Numbered from the stretch's first letter, positions 41,788 to 54,208 are shown. The stretch is DNA of 64,000 nucleotides from Globodera rostochiensis (GCA_018350325.1 JAEVLN010000017.1:372001-436000), one strand, 5' to 3'. Notes: a model not told the origin generated them from the sequence alone. Numbers and translations: made by a program.

Positions 41788-44755
41788 TTATCGCTGGACT
41801 TCTTCCTCAACTTGCCCATCCGATGACCTCTTTTTGTCCTTTACATTTTGTTTGTCATTGGGAAACGACTGCTGGGGAGAAGCTGTACAAAATAAAAACT
41901 TTAAAATTGCTTCCAATTTTGCTTTCTTTACCACCAGTCTCCATTTTATTGTCCAACTCGGCGACTGCGTAAATCTTTCCAATGATCGGTCGACAATATT
42001 CATCCAGCTCATTATGGCGACATTCAATTTGCTATATTTATTAAGTTTTAAAAAAAGGCTTTATTGGAATTGATTAGTGATGGGTCAAAAACTCATCAGA
42101 ACGGAGCTTCGGCCAAAAACACCCCCCCCCCCGTGATTTTAGGGAGTTATAATTAGGAAAAGTACCTAAATGGGCCAGAAATCGTTTCAAATAAATAACA
42201 TCAAAAAACATTCCAAAACAAACCTTCCGCTGCAAAGTCTCCGAGTCGGTGTCCAACCATTCCAAGACCGCGTTGCACATTTCGATGCCCCCATGACGCT
42301 CCTCGTCGCTCACCTTTCCTTTACACTGAAAAATTGATGTAAATTTTATCCCTGAAACCAAACAAAATGCCAAGCCCACCAATTGCTCGTCCTCCAATGT
42401 GTGCTGCAATTTGAAGCAGTATTCCTCCAATGCGTTTTTAGCATCCGAACGCTGTTTGTCGCGCAGGTCAGCAGCTTGCATTTCTTGCTGAATCAATCAG
42501 AAAGAAGTTTAAATAATAAACGAAAAGGGAGGCGTTGCTAACATTTCACTCATAGTCAGTGTAAGTCTCCTTACACATTATTATAGTATTTAAGGGCATT
42601 TGAACTCCAATAGTCCAACGCACTTCAACATTTATTTCCTCGGTAAGTTTTTCCTCGTTAAAAATCGTTGTCGAGTCGACGCGCAATTCGTAAGGGTCGG
42701 TCACAGCGAATTGCTTCATATGATAGGCTGGATAAAGCATTGCCGAACGGAGGGCACACCCGCGGGCCTAAAAACCAATGCTTTTCAAATGCCTTTCCCA
42801 TTTTTAGCCCAAATGGTTCCTCACCATTGCGTCGTCCTGGTTCATCGTCGTCTTGGGCTCTTTTTTGAAAAATTCTGAAATTCAAATTGTGCATTTTTTT
42901 TTGATGCATCGGTTCCTTTCATACCGGCCACAATTTGTTTTAAGCGCGGGATTCGCGACGAACCACCGACCAATTCAACATCGTAAATGTTGCCCACCTT
43001 AACAAAAATTTACAAAAATTTTGTTTTGCCTTTTATTTACCTTTATTTTCGCCTTTTCGACGAGTTGCTGAAGCAGTAACTGCACCTTTTGGAAAAGATT
43101 TTCTGCCAACCGCTCAAATTGGTTCCTAAATTCAAAAAAATTAAAGCAAAAGTTAACAATAAACATTAACTACTATAGGTAATCCTAAATTCTTATCAAC
43201 CTTAACTTTTTTTCGGCAAATGATTTTTTTGGTATTTATAATTAATTAAGTTTTGTTCTGTGTCTCGGGGTTCCCCCCAATTACCAAAATTTAGTTTATT
43301 TTGTACCTCCTCACCTTTCCATGCTTCCATTGACGTCCACGTCGTTCATAAAGCATTCAATGGAGAACGGAATGGACTGACTGTTTGCCGACATTTGTTT
43401 TTTAAGCTGAAACAATTTTATGCCGTCCGACCGGTAAACGCCAAAAAAATGGAACTTTTTCGCATTCGTCCAAAAGACGGAGCCATGCGCGAGCGTTTTT
43501 CCTCGCGTCGATTTTGTAGCGTTTGCAAAAGTTGTCGTTGAAATGGTCGCGCAACAGCGAGTCAAAATGAATGCCACCCACGCCCAAGTCGAAGGTGGCA
43601 GCAATCACCGAAAATAAGAGAGTCGCTTTAGTCCATGTCTTTAGATTCAACACATTAATTGTGCCAACTTTTAAGTGACAAAGTTCTTTTTGCTATTTGC
43701 CCAACGCCCCCCCCCCCACCGGTTCTAAACATTTATGCACCTGTGCCTTGCCAGCGTTGAATGCAATCAAACTGGCTTGGACTGAAGAATGACCGGCATC
43801 AACAAAGGCAACCAAGCGCGAAGGCTGATCCGGAGGCGGAAGACTGAAGGTCATTTCTTGTATTAAAAATCAAAACTTTTCATCGAAGTAAAAACTAAAA
43901 AAAGTTTTTCGAAAACAACCCGTTTTTGGGCTACGCCTCTGTCGTTGCTCACCTAGGTCCATTATACATGCCGTAGCAATAGGCCAATGCGGCCGGGTCG
44001 GTGATGATACGAAGCGAAAGTCCCGCAATGCGACCCGCATCCAGCAAAGCAAGGCGTTGGGTTTCTCCGTAAAAAAAAGGGACCTGAAAGTTTCAAATTC
44101 CCGGAATCCCTCCCGCTCTCGTCACTTACATTGATGACGCATTCGGTCACATCTGTGCCGAGCGAACGGCTGAGCAAAAGACGCAAATGCGTCAACAGAC
44201 AGCCGACCACTTGCTCAGGTGAAAGCAATCGAACAGTGCCCAAATGGGAGACCTGAACACGTTCAACAAAACACAAATAAACCGGTGTTCGGTTATTGCC
44301 CGTGTACCTTTATCCCAATTTGGTCGTCAGGAAACTGTCCCATGACCCCGCAAGGGATATGGTGCCGAAATGTCTGAACGATAGGGTCTGCAAAAGTACG
44401 CCCAAGAATGTGCTTGAAGTTTATGACACTGTTCCGGTAGTTGACGTTCAGCTGCTGTTTTGCCCCATAACCAATCATCCGAGCAAATTGTCCGAATGAA
44501 ACGCAAGCCCTAAATGAATCATAACTCCAAAAAACCTTACAATGTTTCCAGAAAATAATTAAAGTTTTAAGGCCAATAAGCTTAAAGCATAAAAAATCCA
44601 CAAGACTTACGGGGTGGCGTGCAAAGAGCAATCATTTTCAACGATATCTGGAATTTCCCCCAATGATTAGTTTCATTTTTGGAGTTCCAACCGATTCCTT
44701 TGTTCCGCGCCACGGCCATATAGCAATTAAAATTTCCAAAGTCAATTCCCGACAT
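41788..44755 (-). CDS. hsp-110: HSP110-family chaperone (Hsp70 superfamily)
   Basis: Cytosolic nucleotide-exchange factor and holdase for Hsp70. ATG at 44755 opens [20 protein letters not shown] (family DFG-xx-x-CYxAVAR motif), then [74 protein letters not shown], a segment with [56 protein letters not shown] (typical of HSP110, not HSP70), [56 protein letters not shown] and [10 protein letters not shown]. The C-terminal substrate-binding part ([20 protein letters not shown], ending GQVEEEVQR) closes with TAA at 41788. The [10 protein letters not shown] block makes the subfamily call strong. The N-terminal phosphate loop is more divergent than usual. Confidence 0.88.
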
Positions 44756-47730
44756 TAAATAAGTAAATATCAAAAGAAATTATGCTAAAATTTATTTATT
44801 TAAAAATTGAGGATTTGCCTGCTTATTTATGTTGAGTTGGATGGTTGCGAAATAATTTCGATTTGAGATTACTTCTTCCGAAATGTACATACATAAATAA
44901 TGGACAAAATGAATGTGTGACGGACTCTAGCAAAATAATTGTGTTTCTCGATGACCTTGAACAAATGTAATTTAATGAAATCTAAGAGATGTTCATCATG
45001 AGTCATGAACAAATGTTTTAATTAGAGCCCGGACTTGAGCTTCGAGCGAGACTCAAGACGAAATTCTCGAAAAATCTCGAAAATTCAGTTTTATTCGATA
45101 CGAGATGTCGAGACGAGATTTTTCGAGAATCTCGGATCTCGAAAAATCTTGAGCCGGAACAGTCGAGATTCGAGATTTTTGATGAAAATATAATTTTTTT
45201 CCAAAATTTTGTACGGGTAAGAAGGGAGCCTTAGAAGCATGTCTGCAAAATTTGGTCACGAAATATAAGTGTTAGCCTGTGTTCCAAGGTTTTGAAAATC
45301 AAAAGAAAATTTAATGGTGAGGGGATAGAGTGTGGGTCGTTTCGGCCCCGGACGTTTCGGCCCCGCCGGTTGGGCCCCGGGACGTTTCGGCCCCACCCCT
45401 CATAGTCAATTTCTTTTTTACATACATATTCAACCGACCAATTTTTTCAGAAATTTTTTTCAAACAAAAAAACCATCAAAGACGACAATCTGAAATTTTG
45501 CAGGAAATTCAGGGGTTCATTTAATTGTAGGAAATTCTTCGAAGAAATTCCAAAATGACGTGAGTTAGTTGGGTTGGTGATGATAAATGTGATCCAGAAA
45601 CTGGGTTTCGAGCTTTTTCGTGTCGATGTCGAAACCCGAAATAAAAAAAATTCGACTAAGAAAATTTTCATTCGATGAAACCCTGATATACTGCTTAATT
45701 TTGGCGTTTCGCCTCTGGGCTTGACCCATAGTGGGGTATAAAAGAGCCGTAAAAGTGGCCGCGGATCCGAAAAAATCAAGCGGGTCGCAGTTAGCGCGAA
45801 AAAAAGGTACGTCGACTAACAAATAAGCAAAACCCGACATTTCGTCTCGACTTGTATAAAATCTATGATTCCAACATCTGTGATTTTTTGACGTTCACAA
45901 CTGGGGCCAATCACAATTACGAACGACAAACGGAGACAGACGATAAACGACAAATTTGTAGTCAGCATACGGCGTTTGTCGTCTTTTGTCGTTTATCGTC
46001 TGTAATTTATCGTTTGCCGTTTGTCGTTCGTAATTGTGATTGGATTTTACAACAAATGCCAAATATTTGGGGGGCGCTCAGCATCGCCCCTCAAATTTGT
46101 CGTTTGCGAATTGTCCCAACTTTTTATTGTACATTCGTTCAAAATATTTTTCAAAATATTTTGCTCAAAATATTTTCCTCTTATTATAATATGTACTTAA
46201 GGCATTAAAAGTAACTAAAATATTTTCTAATAGATCTAAAAATTAGCTATTTATCTAATTAACGTTTTTTGAAAACACTCAAAAAAAATTTTTAAATTTT
46301 TTTCCAGATGATTTTATGCCACACAATATTGGCATTTATATGCCAAAAAATCCCATTCTTATAGGTTTGCAACAGGGCTGTGTATCGGTATCGTAATCGT
46401 AAATATCGTATTTTTTTAGGCTATATCGTATCGTAACGTATTTTCGCTAAAATCACGCGTATCGCAATTTTTGACCTGACTCGGACCCCAGATTTCGGAG
46501 GGGGTCGGCAGTGCCGATAGGGGCTGCCAAGAAAATTTTGAATGTTTTTACTCAATTGTTAAGAGATTTTCAACCAAAAGGTGCGACGTAAAAATTATGA
46601 AGAAGTTAACGATATTTGTTAAATAATTGACCCTCAATTTCATAATATTGCAACTTTTTACCTAAAAATTTTAATTATCGAAGAGGTCCGGCCGGGAAAA
46701 CTTTTGATACAACAGCGAACACCGTTTGGCCGGCAGCTAATTGAGGGAAAAGCGAAGTCCAAGTCGGAATTGGAACAAATTAATTCGATGTACAGAAGCT
46801 TTGTTATTTGGTGGTTCAGTTGATCAAATGTCGAAAATTGAGAAATAACAGTGATTAATTGTCTGCTCGGATTCGGATCGAAATTTGCCCTATCCCTGAT
46901 ACATTAGTTTATTAGCGTGCTAATTTATGTTTTTTTTGTATAAAATGGCATTTATAAGTAATTCGAACAAATTAAAATTATTATTTTTATTTAGTCTCAT
47001 TTAATGTGTAACTCTGGGAGAGTAAAACTTTCAACTAATAAAATTTCATATTATTGAAGATTTTTTTTTATTGCCAATTGTCACGCTAACGTTTTCGTGG
47101 GCTATTTTTGACAAAATTTGTCGTCAAATGCCCTCAGTTAAAATTCATTCAAAAAGAGGAAAAAACATTCCCCCCAATTCCAAAAATAATTCGTGAGGCA
47201 ATGGACTTAAAAAATGCTGCAGGATTTTGAACTAACTCAGTTAAAATGCAAAGAAAATGGGGTTAAGCGACTGACTTCAATTAGAAGATAAATTAACAAA
47301 TTTTATCACATTAAAAAATGTAATCCAAAAATGGCTAACCCAACCAATTATTTCCACCAGAAACTTCTTTTTGCAATCTTACATTATTTGCAATTTTGGC
47401 ACTTATTGCTCCAATTCCATTATTTGTGGCGGCCTTTGCGTTTTCTCAACAAATACGGAAATAAATCAAATTTTGTTTAAATCGTTTAACGCTAATTTGG
47501 GGTTGATGGCGGCCTTTCTTTCTCATTTCTTTCTTTTAGTTTAATAATTAAATTTGCTTATAAAAAGAATCGTGCCATTTTTAGAAATTCTGCCATTTAT
47601 GCACATCGCTCGGAGTTTGTTAGCTTCAAGAAGTATAATCAAGTGTTTGTTTCGTATAAATACTGCCATTTCGCCAACAAAAAACATAAATATTTCAGAG
47701 CATTTCATTTAAAATATTACATTTCTTAAA
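44756..47730. other. Repeat-rich intergenic region, no gene supported
   Basis: About 3 kb without a convincing gene. It holds a truncated CGAGA-rich element (45020-45180), a short GTTTCGGCCCC repeat (45335-45405), a 137-bp inverted-repeat element (45907-46043), TATCGTA-type repeats (46385-46460) and a copy of the dispersed GC palindrome (46500-46530). A 91-codon minus-strand ORF (45840-45565) has no support. Confidence 0.55.
45907..46043. mobile_element. 137-bp inverted-repeat element
   Basis: Left CCAATCACAATTACGAACGA and its exact complement at the right end; the arms continue inward with partly matching GACAAACG and ACGATAAACGACAAA sequences, so the whole element can fold into a long hairpin. 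Confidence 0.75.
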
Positions 47731-48124
47731 ATGCTTCAAAACCTTTCGCTTCGCTTTCAATTCGTTGCGCTGACTCTGACTCTTTCGACGTGTTTTTTTC
47801 TGTCGCAAGCTCGGGTTTTTTTAAAATTAAATTGTTTAAATAATATTTTAAAATGGTTTTTTTAAAAAATTAAATTGTTTAAATAATATATTAAAATGGT
47901 TTTTTTAAAAATTAAATTGTTTAAATAATATATTAAAATTTTAGAATTCACTCCATGGGGACGCCATAAATTGTCCCCCCGAATATCCGTCCGTTTTTGA
48001 AAGTGCCCATCCAAAATTCTTGCGCTTTGGCCGCGCCAGCCCCAGTCTGTACGACATTTTTGGGTTGGAGGCGCACCTTCGACCCCCGACAAAGGACGAA
48101 TTCGAATTTGGTTGGAAAGTTTAA
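47731..48124 (+). CDS. Small secreted FMRFamide-like neuropeptide precursor (candidate)
   Basis: Two exons (47731-47814, 47945-48124) join in phase 0 to 87 residues. Residues 1-28 are a signal peptide (MLQNLSLRFQF, hydrophobic core, SCFFLSQAR-like end). The mature part contains HPKFLRFGR: the -FLRFG core followed by a basic residue is the hallmark of nematode FLP peptides, the Gly giving the C-terminal amide. The remainder (ASPSLYDIFGLEAHL and onward) ends FEFGWKV. There is only one RFG unit, and no dibasic site lies directly before it, so the released peptide could be long or the match fortuitous. I cannot assign it to a numbered flp gene. The intron carries three copies of an AT-rich repeat of about 40 bp. 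Confidence 0.5.
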
Positions 48125-48497
48125 ATTGGACTTGGCAATAATAAATAATGCATTTTTAATTTAGGGCAGTGAAGAACGATGCTGACTGAACAAAGGACAA
48201 AATGAAAAAAAAAGATTGAATTAATTGTTCATTTTAACCCTTTTTTTATCATTAATAAATGAAATGCATAAAAATTCAGAGGACCAATTTTTAGCACCAA
48301 TTACAAATTAATTAATAATCCCATTAAATTTTACATTTTAGTCTATTGTGTGATTATTATTCACTGATAAGAAACTCCCATCACAAAATGATTATGTTTA
48401 AATTTCAATTCATTACCGAACATTTCATAAACTATTCGCACAATGAAAATTGATACTAAATAAAAATTTCAGAAGGAAAATTATAAATAGAAATTCT

Positions 48498-51347
48498 ATG
48501 AATTTAAACGTCATTCTGACAATGGGAAGAATGATAAATTCAATAACAATTCTTTCTACAATTATTGTTTTGACGGCGAATACAAAAGGAAATGAGTTAA
48601 ATTTGTGCACAAAACTTACGTCTGCGGGTGCGGACGAAATCGAAGCGTTGCCCGGACTCGGAGAGGCGCCCAACTTTAAGCATTATTCGGGTGGAATTGT
48701 CCGGTTTTGGGCGCCTGAATTTACCCTTTTTGTGCCCAAAGGCTACCTGAAATCGGCCGACAAACATTTCCTGCACTACTGGTTCGTCACCTCCCAGAAC
48801 GACCCGTGCCAAGACCCTCTGGTCCAGTTTTGTGAAAGTTGGCACAATTAGGGCTCCTCCCGACCCATTTTTAGGTCTTTTGGTTCAACGGAGGCCCCGG
48901 CTGCTCCTCGCTGGGCGGCCTTCTTGAAGAATTGGGCCCGTACCTGACCAATCCGGATGGCAAAACGCTGCGCCAGAACCCGCATTCGTGGAACAAAAAC
49001 GCATCGGTTGGCCGTCGTTTGTGTTTAAATGACGTTTGGCCAAGGTGGTGTTCATCGAATCGCCGGTCGGAGTCGGCTTTTCCTACTCTTTGGACGATGA
49101 ACACGTACAGTCCGGCGACGAGTCGGTCTGTGTACCTCTTCTCTATTTAATAATAAATTGGATTTTAATATTTATTTTGACTTATTATTTATTGATTAAA
49201 ACCACATTAATATGTATAAAGATAAATTTTACAATTACATAGTCTTCTAAATTAATGCAAATATTTACATTTGAAGACTGCCCAAGGCAACTACGAGGCG
49301 GTGAAGCAGTTCTTTGACAAGTTCCCACTGTTCCGAACTAACCGCGTGTTCATCACCGGCGAATCCTACGCAGGAATTTATGTGCCGACATTGGTCGCCA
49401 AAATTCTGGACGGACAAGCCAAATTTCCTATTAATTTGGAGGCAAATTTGCAATAATTTAAATAAAAGTTTATTTATACGATTTGTTTTTTCTTTAAGGG
49501 AATGGCCATTGGCAACGGTCATTTGCACACGGCGATTAATTATGACACAATGGCACGTTTTGCTTATTTTCATGGCTTGGTAGGAGAAGAATCGTGGAAA
49601 AAGTTGGAAAATAATTGTTGCAAGGGTTGTATAGGTAAACGAACACAATTGACTTTAAAATTGCAATTTAAAGACTTCAGACACCTGTGATTTGGGCTCG
49701 CTTTACGGAGAATGTCGTGAGAGGGTAAAGTGACGTTGCGTAATTCTGATCAGACTTTTATGAATAGGTTTTGGAAATTATGAGATTTTGTTGGGGTGGC
49801 GGACTCAACATCTACGACATTTATCGCGATTGTGGTCAAAGCAAAAGCCTTCGAATTATTAGACTTTATGATTTAATCTGCTCAGATCACGAACCGGAGT
49901 CCAAGCGAATGAAAGCAATTCGGAACGGCATTTTCAAAAGTGCCAAGGGAATGCAACTGAATGGGACGACCGAATTATGGAACTTTTTTGACGAAAAAAA
50001 TGTGGGCACAAAATTAACGCGCTTTATTTAAAATATATAAATTTGTCAATTAAAGAAAAATGAACAGCTGCGCGAAGTCTCAAAGGTGGCGACGGGGACT
50101 CCGTGTTTGGACGGTGGGTATAATCAAAATTTGGCGAAATGGGCTAATTCATTTTGTTCGTTAAGACGAAACGACAGCAAATTATTTGAACAGGCCAAAT
50201 GGTAAAAGGCAAAATATATTAATAAACAAATAAACATAAAGTTAATTAATTAATTAATTAAGTGCGCAAAGTGTTGAACATCCCAACGAATGTGCCGGCA
50301 TGGGAAGAATGCAGGTGAATAAAGGGGGGGGGGCGGGGGGCTAAAGTCCGGAGAAATCATTTCAGTGACCACACATTTCATTAATGTTTTTCCCATTTGC
50401 TTTTATTTAGTAGTTGAACTGCATTTTATTACAAGAAACTTCCAATTTTAAAATTCCAAAATATTTTTTAAATTTTTAGAAATTGTTTCTCACACAATAT
50501 TTCACTAGTTTTTAGCACGTTCGAAAACCTGTAAAAGTGATTTGCTTTGTCTCAAATCTCAGCTTTGTTAGGCTCCGCTTTGTTAATTTGTTTTTTTTTT
50601 GGGGAATTGACTCTAAAAATTTTTAATCAGTGAGATTTTAGGTGTGTTTATTCTTTCTGCAAAAGAACTATTTGACAACCTTAAGCCATTCGGTGTTCGA
50701 AACGTTCGTGCGAGTATACGGTAAATACAATAATAATAAATGTGTACCCATACTGTACTTTATATTTTCTAACAATAATAAATGTGTACCCATACTGTAC
50801 TTTATATTTCCTAACAATAATAAATGTGTACCCATACTGTACTTTATATTTCCTAACAATAATAAATGTGTACCCATACTGTACTTTATATTTCCTATTA
50901 GACGACCTTTCGCCCTTTGTGATGAAGGCCGTCGATGCCAAAATGCGAGTTTTGCTTTATTTTGGCGACACGGACATGGTGTGCAACTTCTTGCAAGGAC
51001 AGCGCTTCAGTGCACAGCTCGGACTTCCGGTCATTCCGAATATTTATTTGCCTCATTTTGCCAATTTCAGTCCCTTGCGGAGAAAAAGCCCTGGTATTTT
51101 GGTGGACAAATTGCGGGTTTTAAGACAATGTACGCCCGGGGACTCACTTTCCTCACAAGTAAATATATTTTTAAACTTTCTTTTTTGATTTGCTATTTCA
51201 TTCAGTCCGTGGCGTTGGCCACATGGTAAGATTTTTGTTTAAATTTAATTTTAACTTTGAGAATTCTTTTCATTTTGGGTCCCCCAATGGCGCCCCGCAG
51301 AAAGTGATTATATCTTTCGACAATTTCTGTTCGATCGACCAATTTGA
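48498..51347 (+). CDS. Serine carboxypeptidase (peptidase S10), copy 1, last splice site damaged
   Basis: Lysosomal/secreted carboxypeptidase, cathepsin A type. ATG at 48498 starts a signal peptide ([19 protein letters not shown] region). Exons 48498-48690, 48742-48821, 48875-49006, 49045-49125, 49277-49441, 49499-49634, 49681-49724 and onward encode [86 protein letters not shown] (catalytic Ser), [14 protein letters not shown] (catalytic Asp) and IRGVGHM (catalytic His). The last intron, whose counterpart in copy 2 ends TTTTTTAG|GTC, here ends CATTTTGG|GTC, so the normal acceptor for VPQWRPAES is lost; the nearest AG gives a shifted C-terminus. Intron 49442-49498 uses a GC donor. An intron holds four 42-bp repeats (50727-50898). 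Confidence 0.85.
50727..50898. repeat. 42-bp tandem repeat in a carboxypeptidase intron
   Basis: Four near-identical copies of a 42-bp unit beginning AATAATAAATGTGTACCC. It lies inside the intron between the exons encoding [10 protein letters not shown] and [10 protein letters not shown]; its length is a multiple of three, so it is open in several frames. Confidence 0.9.
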
Positions 51348-51905
51348 GATAAAAAGTGTTGTTCGTTTGATTCGAATTTCATTTCTGATTTGTTATAAGT
51401 AATTTAGGAGATTAAATATAATTAAGCATTTCCGATTGTTGAAGTACTAATTAAAGCCGTTTTGCCTTTTACTCTTTAAAACATTTCATGGAATTCGAAT
51501 TTGAAAAGTAAAAAAGTAACTATTGCCTGATAAAAGGTAATCATCATCTTTTGCTCGCACACATTCTTCTCAATGTTTGAATTGGTCGGTGTTTGGGTGT
51601 CGTGTCAAATTGTCAATTGCACAAATTTTTGTTTCGTTTTTATTATTCGCAAATTCGGATTTTTTGTGATAAGCAACCATTTTGTTCAGTTCCATAGGTA
51701 AAATTTTCTTTTATTGCCCACTTTTTGCTTCAAAAAGAGACGGCAATAAGGTGATTTTTTTCTAAGAAATATAAATAAAAGAAATATCGCCACTTTCGAG
51801 GACATCAGAATAAATTAAATAAAATATATTCATAACAATTAAAATTAAAAATAATAGTATTATTTAACAATTGTCACAAAACAAACAAAATAAATATCAG
51901 CCGAA
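51348..51905. other. Intergenic between the two carboxypeptidases
   Basis: AT-rich spacer that should include the promoter of copy 2. No repeat or gene recognised. Confidence 0.5.
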
Positions 51906-54208
51906 ATGTTAATTCTGCCAATTTTGCTGTCGTTGTTGGCTCAAAGTTTGGCTGCGGCTCCTCAACAGAAGCAAAAAGACAACAACATAAACTTTTTAAG
52001 TACGGATACGGAATTGTGCACAAAACTTACGTCTGCGGGTGCGGACGAAATCGAAGCGTTGCCCGGACTCGGAGAGGCGCCCAACTTTAAGCATTATTCG
52101 GGTGGAATTGTCCGGTTTTGGGCGCCTGAATTTACCCTTTTTGTGCCCAAAGGCTACCTGAAATCGGCCGACAAACATTTCCTGCACTACTGGTTCGTCA
52201 CCTCCCAGAACGACCCGTGCCAAGACCCTCTGGTCCAGTTTTGTGAAAGTTGGCACAATTAGGGCTCCTCCCGACCCATTTTTAGGTCTTTTGGTTCAAC
52301 GGAGGCCCCGGCTGCTCCTCGCTGGGCGGCCTTCTTGAAGAATTGGGCCCGTACCTGACCAATCCGGATGGCAAAACGCTGCGCCAGAACCCGCATTCGT
52401 GGAACAAAAACGCATCGGTTGGCCGTCGTTTGTGTTTAAATGACGTTTGGCCAAGGTGGTGTTCATCGAATCGCCGGTCGGAGTCGGCTTTTCCTACTCT
52501 TCGGACGATGAGCACGTTCTGTCAAGCGACGAAACGGTATGCCCAATTCTCCCTGGGTGAAATTAACTTGTAAACCCGTGTCAGCCCATAAAAACGCGGG
52601 TTACGGACTACGGGGCCCGTGAAAACCCGTACGAAACCGGCAATTTTATTTTAATAATATAGATAATTCCAAAATTTCCATTTGAAGACTGCCCAAGGCA
52701 ACTACGAGGCGGTGAAGCAGTTCTTTGACAAGTTCCCATTGTTCCGAACTAACCGCGTGTTCATTACCGGCGAATCCTATGCCGGAATTTACGTGCCGAC
52801 ATTGGTCGCCAAAATTCTGGACGGACAAGCCAAATTTCCTATTAATTTGGAGGTTTAAAAGAACATAAATACTGTATGACAATTTTATTTTCTTAACTTT
52901 TTGTTTTAGGGTATGGCCATTGGCAATGGCTATGTAAACGCTGCCATGGACACAGACACATTGGCACGATTTGCTTATTTCCATGGATTTGTGGGAGAGA
53001 GTGAATGGAATGAAATTGAAAAAGAATGTTGCGCGGGCTGTGCAGGCATTTTGAAAATTTCATGCATTTTATTGGACATTTCCCTCAGAAAATTGCAATT
53101 TGGGCGAACAATACGGAAAGTGTCGCGCAAAAGTAAGAAAATTGTGTTGCAAAGTATGCCCATGATGTGTTTCAAAGGTGCGCGACATTGAATTGTTCTG
53201 CTGGAGGGGAGGAGTGAACACCTACGACATTTACCGTGACTGCTGTAAATGATGACGATAAAACGCTCTTAACGAAAAGCCTAATTGTTTTAGTCCCACA
53301 CCAAAGTAAAATGAAAGCAATTAGAAGAGGAATTCTCCGTGCAAAAGCGTTACATTCGAACGACACTAATCTTTGGCAGGTTTTGTAATAAAACAAAAGT
53401 TGGCATTATTTAAAATTCAAATTAGCCCTTCGAGGAGCCTATCCTTCGCGGCGTGCCTCCTTGCCTGGACCGTAACGTCCAAACATTTGACAAATGAAAT
53501 TTGCGATTCAGAAAATGACGTCGGCTTATATTTGAACACTCAACGAGGTGCTTAATGCCTATTATATATACTGTACGGTTTAACACAAATTTACAGTGCG
53601 CGAGGCGCTTCACATTCCGCCCAATGTTCCAACTTGGGATGTTTGCAGGTGGACAAATACATCAAACGCCAACGAAGCAATTCAAATTTAGCGATTGGAT
53701 TGGCAAACTGTACTCTACAATATACTGTAATAAATAAAATAAAACGATTTTTGAATTTTGCTAATTTAGCGGACATGTCGCCTTTTGTGCTAAAAGCGAT
53801 CGAAGCGAACCTCCGAGTGTTGCTTTATTACGGAGACACTGACATGGCCTGCAACTTTTTGTTAGGCCAACACTTTTCCAAACAACTCGGCGTCGCGGTT
53901 TTCTAATTTTGAGAATTTTAGTGATTTAATTTTGCCAATTTTCAGACTCTAACAGAGAAAAAGCCCTGGTATTTTGGGGGTCAAATTGCGGGTTTTAAGA
54001 CGGAATATGCGCAAAATTTCACCTTTATCACCGGTAACAAACATTAAGCAACTTTTTGTTTGAACAATTTCAACTGTTTAGTTCGTGGCGCGGGCCATAT
54101 GGTTTGGTTATGTGATTAGAACTTGATTAACTTTTTTAGGTCCCTCAATGGCGTCCTGCGGAAATGGAACATGCCTTTCGGCAATTCCTGTCTAATCAGC
54201 CAATATAA
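51906..54208 (+). CDS. Serine carboxypeptidase (peptidase S10), copy 2, apparently intact
   Basis: Same family as its neighbour. ATG at 51906 starts a clear signal peptide ([19 protein letters not shown]). The exons then follow copy 1: [30 protein letters not shown] (oxyanion), [34 protein letters not shown] (catalytic Ser), [85 protein letters not shown] (catalytic Asp), [22 protein letters not shown] (catalytic His) and [20 protein letters not shown] to TAA at 54208. From about 52014 to 52501 it is near-identical to copy 1, introns included, while later exons differ clearly. Intron 53046-53088 has a GC donor (GCAG|GCATTT) where copy 1 has GT. Confidence 0.92.

Noticed and set aside
45565..45840. 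91-codon minus-strand ORF starting MSGFAYLLVD
   Set aside because: It lies in repeat-rich non-coding sequence and has no recognisable family or introns.
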